64,000 bases of DNA. It comes from Quillaja saponaria. Taxonomy: Eukaryota; Streptophyta; Magnoliopsida; Fabales; Quillajaceae. The stretch covers positions 10,806,001 to 10,870,000 of the forward strand of contig CM055613.1 in NCBI GenBank assembly GCA_029379385.1, read 5' to 3'. The position numbers were made by a program, and so were the translations under genes. The notes below the pieces were generated by a model. It ran no database searches and was not told the DNA's origin. It saw only the letters and a list, made by a program, of their open reading frames with translations. The first letter of the stretch is position 1. The number at the start of each line of letters is the position of its first letter. Below are positions 50,501 to 62,500 of the stretch, one piece after another.

Positions 50501-53500
50501 GAAGAGTAGAAGACAAGGTTAAGGTAGGAGTACACAGAACCTTTCTCAGAGATAGAAGACAATGAGCCATCGGCTACCCTAACGTTGTCTATACCAGAAC
50601 AAGGAAAACAAGTAGAAAAATTTCTAGAAGTACTATTCATTTGGTCAGAGGCTCCTGAATCAATGATCTAAGGCTCTGAATCTATGGTGGAATGAGTGCC
50701 AAGGGTAAGATGAGATGCAGCTGAAGTGGAGGGACAACAATCAAGTTTTGTCATCAGATGCTGAAGATGTTGCATTTCTTCAAGATTAAGTGCATTTGAT
50801 TCTGTAAAAGGTGATGGCTAAGCAGTTTCTGATAAATGAGCTTGTGGTCTAGGTGGTCCAACACCTCTACCACCTTTCCCTCTAGTTGGGCGACCATGTA
50901 GCTTCCAACATGTATCTCTGGTATGGCGGGTCTTATCACAATAATCACACTGCAAGTCATCCTTATCATTATCCCTTGTAATCTCACTCCCTCTGGCATG
51001 CACTCCTTTAGATTATTTCGGAATCGGAGTTATAAACATTGCAGACCTCTTGTGGGTTCTTACATGAAGCATAGTTGTCCTCTTGCTTTCTTCTTGCTGC
51101 ACATAAGCATATGTCACAGGTTTGGAAATGGATCTCTTCCCAAAACCTAAACCCTAATCTGATCATACTCAAGATTAAGTCCAGCCAGAAAATCATACAC
51201 TCTCTCCTTATCTACTACCTTTTGGTAAGAAGCTACATCTTCAGGGCATACTGGTTGAAATTCCTGATAGTAATCCAATTCTTGCCATAGACCACTCAAT
51301 TCAGCAAAATATTAAGCAATAGTCATTTCTCTCTTCTTAGTCTCATGAAGCTTCCTCTAAGCTCAAAAACTTGAAAATCATTTCTAGCCTGAGAATAAGT
51401 TTGGGACACAGCTGTCCATATCTTATATGCAGAGTCAAGGAGCAAATAACCACGAGAGATTTGTGGTTGCATGGATTTAGTCAACCACGACATTACCAAA
51501 GAGTTTTCAGAAATCCATGGCTCCAACAATGGGTTTTCTCTAGCTGGTTTTGTTTTCTTACTAGTAATATAACCAGACAATCCACGTGCCTGAATAAACA
51601 ATAGGCAAGAACGAGACCAAGCCAAGAAATTGTTGCCATCAAACTTTACCGGACTAATTTGGAGGGAGGGATTATCGTTAAGGATTCCAACCCTACTCCC
51701 ACTCCCACTATTTCCATTCCTGGAGCTGACAACTTCCGCTGACATTCTTAAATAAAGCAAGCAGCAAATAACAAAAACACAGAAATATCAACAACAATAG
51801 AGAAGGCTCCTGCACCTCACCACCCACACAATCAAAAACACCTAACCCTCTAAGTAATTCATTGAAGCCACAACCCTGCAGCCAGAAACCCCTTGCAGCC
51901 CGAAATTGGGAACCTGTATCCTAATACTCGTGAGTTTCAGCCAGAAAATTTCAGGGGATCAAACCAGCCCTTCAAGATTTCGACCAGCCTTCAAAAACAT
52001 ACTGCAGCCTTCGAAAAACCCCAACCCACAGCCAACAATTTTGCACCAGTGAGCTACATCTCCAAAACCACTTCCTCCCTTCAAATCAGCCCTAGAGATC
52101 CCCTCTACTACCCTAATCGAAGCCAATAGAGGCTTGCAGTAAGAGAAATCTGCTGAAAAACACTTGGAATCGAAGGATTTCTGTCATGAACAGAAAATGG
52201 CCAAATTGACCTCTGAAACAGCAGCAAATAGGAACGAAATTTTGGGGGTTTTGTTCTCCTCTTTCGAGGCGAACCAGATGGTGGTTTCAGAGCTGAAAAA
52301 TGTCGCCTGAAACTGCCGTCCACGACGGCAGAGGTGGCGGTCAACGGCTGAGGTTAGGTTTTCTTCACTTTGGGAGCTCTGATACCATGATGGATTGTTG
52401 AATCAATATGTTCTATTCATATTCAAAACATGTACATCCTAGGATATGTACTATACAAGGGTTATTACCCAAACACCCTTATTACTCCTTAGCATATACA
52501 CATAGACAACAGATTGAATTTGCTAAAGCACAGAATCTCCCAATATCTGTTAATCTTTGACAGTGTTTTCTGTGATGATGTGGCACTAGTGTGCTGACTA
52601 GGGCACCACCAGAAACAACCCCTTCCACTTTTTTTTTCTGTCATGCCTTGGTGCTATTCTGGTTCTCTTTTCTTTCTATCTCATCATTTTTCCTTCAGCT
52701 TCTTCATCTCTCCGATGTCATCCCTCAACACCGTTTGCGTAGTTAGTCAAAATTGTTATGCCATTTATCTTATTTCGGCCTGGAGTAATTCATCTCTTGT
52801 CTCACCTATCAGAAAAGGAAAAAAAAAATAAAAATCATTTCAGTTGCAGTAAATTATTAGCTACAACAGCTGTACCTAGTATCAGTTTTAATGCTTAGTT
52901 AAGTTGAACTGCATTCCCGCTTTCTATGATGGGATAATCAATTTAGTGTTCTTATTAGTTTAGAATGTGTGTTTCGTTACGCTATATATCCACTTTGTAA
53001 AAGTCATTTTACTTGGCATGCAACATTGCGCTTTTAAGATTAAATTGAGCTGACACTACACTGATTTTAAGTGAACGTTTGATTTTGACTACCTCTTGGA
53101 GTTTCTCTTTCGTTTTGTTTGTCTTATCAACCAAAGATAGGTCTTAGTGATTTAGGATGCATTTCCCAATTAAATCACCTTTGGTGTCTATATCTACTGC
53201 TTAAGCACTGAAGAAAATATACTAATAGTCTAATACACAAACATCAATGTGTTCAATTCCTGGAGTTAGCAACTGTTTCACTGTCGCTCTTATACATGCA
53301 TGTTGATATATATTTATTTGTGCATGCAAGTATTGATTCTAGATATACATTTATACAGATAAATCAACTAGAGAAGGACAAAGATGTTGTTGCTCAGGCA
53401 CAAGCAATCGCGACTCTAGAAGCATTGCCTCAGTTGTCATTTTCCATTGTTACTGCTCTAAGCAATTTTCTTAGCGACTCCAAGGTTTTGAATTTTTCTA

Positions 53501-56500
53501 CAGTGTACTTCATATTAAATTAGTTTTTATCTAAATGTGATGAGTAAACTACTGTCTCTGGACTCAGGCATTTTGGAGAGTTCGAATTGAAGCAGCATTT
53601 GCATTAGCAAGTACAGCATCTGAGGTATTGCATGTTTGCTTACCATATTTACCGCAGCAGAGCACTTGTTCTGATTAGTTTTTAGTAGACATTTTGGATA
53701 TCATAGAGTACTTCTAGTGATTTTAAGATCTGATTTTATAGTAGTTATTTCCTCTTCATAACTGTAGTTATCTTAAGAGTGAAAGGAAACCAAACAGAGG
53801 ACAAGAAGTCCTCTAAAGTACAAGAAAAAATAAAGAATAGGCAAGCTAAAACAAAAAGGCTCGCCAATCAAATTGCATATCAATTAAGGAAACACCCTGA
53901 AACTCTCTCGATGCAGAGCACCATAGGGAAGTGTGAAAAACAATTTTATCCCAAAAAAAAAATGTTGTGGGGTACGACAATCATGAAAAATTCTCGCATT
54001 ACATCCCACCTCATATCACTGCAAAGAAAGCACAGTTCTGCAAAAACTCAACATCTGTATTTCTCCTATTCTCGGTTTCGTGTTGCCAAAAGATCATGCA
54101 GAGAACTCGGACAGACCTAAGAAATATTAGAAATGGCAAATAGTGTACACCAAATACTCTCCACAAAAGGACAATGAAGAAATAAATGTTCATTGGTCTC
54201 ATTATTCTAAAAACACATCACCACAAATATCAGGGGATAAAGGTTTCTGCTCTTGCAACAAATTGTTAATATTGACTCTTAACAAGAACTGTAGTCCAAA
54301 CAAAAGTTTTAACCTTAGATGGAACTTGAAACTTCCAAATAAATTTATGGAATGAGAATGATAAAAAGGCTTGCACTTGAGCAAGAAAACTATAAAAGGA
54401 ACTACAAGAGAAGGATCCAGAAGAGACCAAATGCACCTGTCAAGGATACTGGGGAAGCGACAAGATACAAGAGTGTCTAAGAAACTGGTAAGATTAGAAA
54501 TCTCTCTTTCATTTAGACCCCTAAAAAAAAAATGAAGATTCCAATAAATATTGTCACCTTCTAAAATATAAAAATATGAAATGCAAGAGTATATGGCAGA
54601 TAAAGTCTAGGATAAAGATCAAAAAGTGAATCATTCCCTATCCAAACATCTTCCCATAAATGAATTTGGTTGCCATTACCAACCCTAAGAGTAAGTAAAG
54701 GAGAAAAAGTGGAAATATCTTGGAGATAAATTTTCAAGGGCTAGCATAAGAAATTGTTATACCAGTTTTAGCATTCCAACCATTCCTTTGAAGGGAAAAT
54801 TTACTTTTAATCACCATGTGCGATAGAGAATTAGGCTTATGAGGAAAATGTCATAGCCATTTGCCTACCAAAGTGGTGCTTTTAGACACATGCTCAAACC
54901 ACCATCTGACTTAGTTTTACAATCTCAATTAATTAAATGAGTGTTCTTCCACCTATGTAGCTGCTTAGAAACCTTCTGAACCATATGATCCCATAAGGAA
55001 ACAGATCGAGGTGGTCGGGTCTGATCAATCTTGGACCTTTGTTTAATAGACCCGACCATATCAATTCTCTAAAATTGCCACTTGCTTGAACAACTGGCTA
55101 AGTCGGTAGCTGAAAATTTTCAACCGTCGGAAAAGTAGTTGGTCTTATTTGATTTTGGTCAGTTTTGGTCATTTGTTCCAAAAATGCAAGGATTACATAG
55201 TCGTATGTCTTAAATCTAACTATAAACAATCATAAATTGAAAGAAAAGCATATTTTTTGAGCTAACCTTGACCACAAGCATGTGAAAAAACATCCCTATA
55301 ATGCCATAATGGGTTTTGGGTCTTTTGCATTTTACAAGTTACTTACAAGTACATTTTGGCATTTTGCCCATAGGAGGCATTAAGCAGCATCAAATGGTTG
55401 GTTTGAGAGAGAGAAAATGATGAAAAATTGAAATGACATGCCTATGCAAATGATGTTGAAATTAAGACTACAAGCCATTACCCATTCAATAGAAAAAATG
55501 CCCCGTTGAGATGCTGTAGTTAGACCAAGACATTATTTTAAGTAAAAAAGGCACTTGCTTATTTTGGGTGACACTTTATCCTCGCCATTGTATAATGAAG
55601 TAGAGCACTAGAGCCCTTCTTTGTGATCTAAATAAACAAAGTTTTTCATTCAAGAACAATTGAAGATGATGGCATGTAGAGCAAATTCAAAGAAGAATCG
55701 GATGCTTCCTTTCATTGAACTTCGTGGTTTAACCGGTTAGGCTTATTGGGTTTAAATATAGATGTGTGTGGGTTGCTAGGCAGTTAGTTTGGGATGAGGT
55801 ACACCTAAATATTGTTCACCACCCAATAAAAACATGCCGCATTAGTGTAAAAAAAATAATATAAATATATGTATAAGAATATTTGTCGAGTCGGTTAATC
55901 AGCCAAAAAAAATTTTAGGTATTGACATATGGACTACAAAAATGGTTAGGTGCACTACAAGTGAATTAAAAGATAAAAAAATCAAATATCATCTTTTCTG
56001 CTTTTTCGTCTACATATAAAGATAGGGTAATGCATATAGATAACTACCTAAAATTTTTGGGAACCTACTAAAATATAGTTAAAAATTCCACCCGCCTCAA
56101 TTGACATGGAATAATGGTTGGGCCAGTGTTGAGCCTTATCAGTTGAATTTGGGCTTGTTTGTTTGCTCACACATATCAGCAAGAGTAGAGTAAGTACCTA
56201 TCAGATGATTATCCATATTAGTTCCAGCAACACCACTCTTAGCTAAATTCACCCTAATACTCGAAACACATTCAAAAACTTGAAGGAGATAAAGGATTGT
56301 CTTGAAACTATCAAGGTTATTCTCAAGAAAGAAAATGGTGTCATCAGAAAACTGAAGATAGGAAACTACCACATTTTCAAAACCAATTCTCATACCCTAT
56401 ACTAGTCCACGGTCGATCCCTCCAGATATCATTCTACTCGAAATGTTGGCCACAATAGGAAAAAAAAATGAGGCTGAGAGGATCACCTTGACGAACCTCT

Positions 56501-59500
56501 CTAGACGTAGCAAATCAAGGGCGACGCTTATCATTAACAACCATAGAAAAGACCTCTGAAGAAAGGCACTCATGTATCCACCTCTGCCACTTAGACTCAA
56601 AACCCTTCTAATCTATAACATTATTATCAAGAAAAGACCAACTCACTATATGGTTTATTTTATTGACGTTGAATTAAAAATTACTGGAGAACCAGTGATG
56701 TCATGGGTTCTGGAGGTGCCCACCTAGGCGCTTTGGCCAGGAAAGGCGAGGCGAAGACCCACCGCTTGAACACCCCTCTGGCGAAGGCCTTTTCCTCTTA
56801 GGTGGCCAAGGTGAGAGGCTGTTCAAGCGACTGCTTGACTGAAAATAACAAAAAACACAGGTCTTTGGCTTAGATTGTGAAATTAAGCTCTAAAATGGCA
56901 GCAAAAACATAGGAAGGATTTAGGGATTTTGGTCATTGTCCCAAGTCGATCCGAATGGTGGGTTTCTTTCTTGTCATAGTCGCCAGAAAGAACCTCACTT
57001 GCCGGTGCGTGAGGAGCAATCAATCTACGCATGACAATGTGTGAAGAGAAGTGACGCTAGGGGTCTCCATTTTTAAAGTAGATTAGAGGTTTTTATGGTG
57101 GATGGTTGATTCCCTCGTCAAATTAGTGTGAAAGGAAAGTATAACCAAATTTGAAATTCCAATCGGCAGAGAGAAGTATTGCTGGTTGCAATTCCTTTTT
57201 TTTGGTAGTCTGGATAACCTAGAAGGATAGGAGAGTGATGATGGACCGATTGTATTGCTTTAATTTCAAATTATTGAAAAACTATGTCTATAATGTTGAG
57301 TTGAATATCTTATCTCTATCCTTTCTATATTAGTCTTTCTATTTATGTAGAACCTATATTATGCCTTGATTATATATTCTAATTTAATTATATTATAGTT
57401 GAGCCTTAAATTTAGTATGTCTAGTAGAAATTTTTAGAATTCTCGCCTTAATTTGCTCGGGCTAGAGCCTTTTTTGCACCTCTCACCTCAAGCTATTTAG
57501 AGATATATTACCTTAAAGGCGCATTTCAACCGTGACAACATTGAGAGAACCTTGGAAAAAGCTCAGAAAATTCTTACCCAGTTAGCAAAATGGTACATAA
57601 ATTTGTTTCTAGGTATTATTTCAATAAGTCTAGACAATAGAAATAATTCGTGTAACGGTATAAAAACGGTAAATTATTGGAAACACATAAAACACATGAA
57701 TACATATAATAAAACACGTATTATAATAATTGTAAGTATCCAATGCGATTAATTTAGTATATAGAATACTCATAAATACATATTAAACTAAAAATCTTGG
57801 CATAGGCATATAAATTGAAGATAAGATCAAATTACAATCACATCTAACCTATATTAGGAGTGCTTAGGAAGTTTATATAATATATTAAAAAATATATAAT
57901 GTTTATGCAATTTATTTAAAACAATTACTTAAACTAATAATTATATTTAACAATAAAATTATGTTATTTCTATCCAATTTTATCGAAATCATCCATTTGA
58001 AATGGAAAAACTGCACTTTTCCTATTAAATGACAGAAATGATTTACCTGTTTCGATGGAAACGACACAATTTCGGCTTTGCTTTTGAGAGGGTGTTTTTC
58101 TTCTATAATTGTGGAAACATAAAAAATTCATTTGTTTTTATGAAAATTTTTGACGGAATAAGATTATAGTATGTATTTTTAATGTTTTAAAATAAAACTT
58201 GACTTACAGACTAATTTGGAAAAAAATTTGGATCCCCAGTCATCGGTTCAATCGTTGGATTGACTCGGATTGACTCGATGATATCATAATTAGTGGAACT
58301 AAATCCACGCTTAAAGGTGGCTTAAAAGTGGATTAGTTTCATGTTAATACTCTAGATGTTTTTATGGGTCCCATAAAAGCAAGACAATACTACCATGGAA
58401 CTAAGACACATTTATGCTTGGATTTAGTCCCACCCTATTTTAATTATATAAAAATATTAAGTTTTATATTTCTAATATCAACTCAACTCAACTAAGCCTT
58501 AAAAATCTCAAACTAGTTGGGGTCGGCTATATGAATCCTTTACCTCCATTCGCATCGATCCAAAACAAGATTTTTTATATTTCTAATATAAAAATAATAA
58601 ATAACTTATGTGTATATCATAAAATAATAGACATAAATTAGAAAACGTAACTTCAAAATACTATGTTAGTTGGCAGTTGAAGTGACTTGAGCTTACCTTT
58701 AGGTCATGGGTTCTACTCCAGTTATGTTACATTTTTTATTTTTTCTTCTAATTTATCATTTGGCCGGGTTTTGAAAATAATCTTGAGTCAAGCGGGTCAC
58801 ATCAAGTCGAATGAGTTTGAGTGGTCAAATAGGCTGGAATTCGAATCAAATAGTTTTAAATAGTGAACTATTCAAATTTAAATCTAAAATGAAATTCGAA
58901 TAAATATTCAAATACTCAAATTTTGTAGGGTATTTTGATATAAGAAAATAAAATAAAAACTCAAATTTTGTAGGGTATTTTGATATAAGAAAATAAAATA
59001 AAAAATAATTTTTTATTTAATTTTTTAAATAAAAAATAGTTTTTAATTTTTTTAATAAAAAATATATTAATTTAAATTCAAATTCAAATATCGCATCAAT
59101 TACTACATTATCTGAATTTAAATTTCAAACAAAACTCGAATTGTTTAATTCGAGGGCCACCCTTGCGATCAAACCGCTAAAGTGGGTCTAAGGATTAACC
59201 CAGACTGAAATGTGGGTCCAAGTGACCGGTCAACCAGTCTGACTGGCCGGGTCAATACGAGTCTTAAAACATTGCTTTTATAAGCAAACCTAGAGAACCT
59301 CTAAGTTTAAAAGGGAAAGTTACTCTCATGTCAAATTAAATCAAGCACTAAAGATAACTCCTAAATTAAAAAGCTTTAGTTGTTATATAAAATCCTGAAA
59401 TTATTGAATCCTAATTAAACCAAATCTCTGATGACAGCACATACTTTTAAGTATAAAGTTCCTGTTCTGGAATGCCATTTGTTCTTGTCTCATTTTTTAA

Positions 59501-62500
59501 ACACATTTGAATCTGCATAAATTTAAGTGCTTGCGTTGTGTCTTTTTGTCATTCCTGGAGTCTTCTATACTTTCATTATAGAGAAAACAATTATTATTAG
59601 TAAATTGATCTAATAAATTAGAGTAGTTGAAGTTTGTGGTACATACTATATATTTATGAGTCACTGTCGTATTTATCAAGAAAATGGTGCTGATAGTTTC
59701 ACATTTCATAATAACTTTGTATCATTTTTATCAGGAGACTGATTGGGCTGGCTTAGTTCATTTGGTGAAGTTTTACAACAGTAGGAGATTCGATACTGAC
59801 ATTGGACTGCCCAAGTAAGATTCTTAAGTCTTTATGATTTGGATTTTTGTCTTATCATGTTAACTAAATGAATTAACCTTTATATTTTTTGCTACGATTT
59901 CCAGGCCGAATAACTTTCATGATTTTCCTGAATACTTTGTTCTTGAGGTAATGCAATGAGGTAGGCTGTGTAATTATTAACATGTAGTGCAGTGTGATAG
60001 ATTCATGATATTGTGCTAAAACTTGTTACCAATATTGTATTAATTTATTGGGTAAGCTACTCTATCTAGTTCCATGGCTTGTTTCTCTCTGAGATATTTG
60101 TAAACAGAATGATCTTGATGTAGCTGCTAATCAATAAGATGTAGCTGATGATCAATGTGTGTGTGTATATCTTGTTTTCACCATTATGTGGATGTGCGGT
60201 ACCAAGAGTATGTCAGGACTCAAGAATATGAACCCATGCAGCTTTGTATTGATTAAAACGGACAATGAGCTGCTTGGCTGTTATCCAATCTTTATGAGTC
60301 AGCTACTATGGGAGAGAAATTTCATTTAGTGCTAACGAGTACCAAAGCTAGAGCTAATCAATATAAACCTAACAAAAAAGTAATTTTGGAAACTGAGCTC
60401 TCGAACCAAAAGTTCAGTTAGGACCAGAGGTATAGAAGAAAGCAAATTAAGAGCTTGACAAAACATAAATATGAAGACTGAAATAACAATGACTGCTATT
60501 TTTAATAAATTAATATCAAATTGAGAGTATAGGTTTTTGGATAAGAAAAGTAATTGAGATGAGATCTGAAGCTGAAGCTGAAGCTGAAGGAGATGAAAAT
60601 TTTGTAATTGATAACAGATATGAGAGAAGATTTTCATCTTTCTTTTGTAGCTGCTTGGCTCAGCTCCAAATGCAAAACCTAACAGGGTACATGAAAGACC
60701 AAAATGAAGCAGTGCCATTGCAACTGTGGCAGAGTTAATAATTTTGAAGATTTTTTATTTGAAGTCATATCTCAAAGAATTTGCACAAGTTCAGTTTTAG
60801 TAACAATTTGTTTTGGATGAAAATTTGGGTTTTCACAAACCTGCTGGTGTCATTTTTTTTTTCTTCCCCTGATATGTGGTACTGAACCAGTATGGGATGG
60901 TTACTCTACTTTCCTACCAGATACAAAACTATCATTTTTGTTGTGCTAACTCAGCTCGTAATCTTCCTTTCTTTTTGTTGATTCTTCAGGCCATTCCTCA
61001 TGCCATAGCGATGGTCAGAGCAGCTGACAAGAAAAGCCCAAGAGAGGCTGTCGAGTTTGTTCTACAACTTCTAAAGGTTATCAACTTATTGGTTGCTTCT
61101 TTTTCAATGAAGTGAAAAGTAAAATCTGCATGTAGTAGAACGGTACCAACAACAGTTGAAACCACCAGAATATAATCTGGTAAATCTTTATGAGAATATC
61201 TAAAATTAACCAAAAGCATACAGAAGTGTCACCATCAAGATTGCGGTGTACATCATTAGCAGTGAACTGAGACCTACCCAATCAAAAAGATTTAATTAAT
61301 TAGCAGTGATCAAATCTTTCAACAAAAAAATGAAGTATATTTTGCTCATTCTTTATTGAGTTTAATTATATTGCTGTGGTCAATATATATATATTTTTCC
61401 AAACAACAGAAAGATAAATAAAAAATAAAGTTCTGATATATTTTGTACATTTGTAATTGAATTATATGATATTGTTAATATCTTCAGCTGAAACTTCTCT
61501 AAACAATCTCTTTTCTGTTAAGTGGAAAAGGTATAAAGAAGCTAAAATTATATGCCCATCCAAGCTGTGGCCTTAAAAGGCATTGCTTTCTTTTCACTTG
61601 TTTTTCTTTGCTTATGTCAGCTCTGATTCTTGTACAGAAGTTTTATTTCTTGTTCTTTTGAATGTAGATTTTCAGTAAGTAGGTGGTTGACGTCATTTCT
61701 TTTTTGCTCCTTTTGTTTGTGGACAGTACAATGACAACAATGGGAATCCTTACTCTGATGTCTTTTGGCTTGCTGCACTCGTCCAATCAGTTGGTGAGCT
61801 TGAGTTTGGGCAACAGGTTTGTAGACATTTTAGCTGATTCTTTCTGTGCGTACCATATTGCTGATAAGTTGGAAATGCTTGACTGCGGCTGTAACTTCTT
61901 ACTAGGTTGTAGCAGTTTTACATTGCAAATTACGATTGTTTTCCATCACGCCTTTTACTGTTTCTTTGTTTTTCATTTTGGCTTGCATTTGTTTGCTCAA
62001 AATTTGATCTGGTTCTGACACAACAGCTGTCATGGAATCTTTGCATTTTACAGTTTTAATTATAAACTCGAGAGGTATATTCTTGTCACAGAGTATTGCA
62101 CCTGATGCTTTTTCTTTCAACTAGTGGCTCCTGCTAATTCTAAGCACCAACTGAAGCTCAATAGTTTATATTGACGTATTAGGCCAACAGCTGCTGTCAG
62201 TAACAGATTGGGTTACTTTGTCTTTATCAATAAGAATAAGAAAATTACCAACATTGGGTCACCGAAATCCTTGAACCACTTCAAATTATTCCCATCCGCG
62301 CTTCCTAAATTTACCCTCTAAATTCTTATTGTTTATTTGGTAACCATCATGTAACCATAACATTGAAAAATTGTGATTGATGTTGGGCCATCATACTTAT
62401 TCCTCGTATGAAAAGAAGGAATCTTTCTCATTCTCAGTTTGACAAGTAATCTGCTACTTGTATCACTGGTAGGGTTGATGATTTGCCCAAATCCTCACAA

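Larger units (their letters stand above)
47217..52516 (-). mobile_element. Ty1/copia LTR retrotransposon with target duplication, antisense in TAF2 intron 14
   Basis: The element is 47222-52511 (5290 bp) on the minus strand, flanked by GATTG at 47217-47221 and 52512-52516. LTRs of 124 bp lie at both ends. Immediately inside the 5' LTR is TGGTATCAGAGC (52376-52387), the initiator tRNA-Met primer site. Domains appear in copia order from high to low coordinate: Gag (about 51.76-51.32 kb), zinc knuckle [14 protein letters not shown] (about 50.95 kb), pre-integrase and integrase start (50.24-49.98 kb), reverse transcriptase with YVDD (about 48.3 kb), and RNase H with DADW and SAEAEYRA (47.87-47.65 kb). 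Stops and frame changes break the polyprotein, so the copy is not autonomous. Confidence 0.95.
57552..59734 (+). other. Right part of TAF2 intron 16
   Basis: AT-rich DNA, with an RTE-like tail and a 45-bp tandem duplication listed separately. A stretch near 59.16-59.27 kb with CCGGTCAACCAGTCTGACTGG is richer in GC and resembles plant transposon termini, but its ends were not found. Confidence 0.45.
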
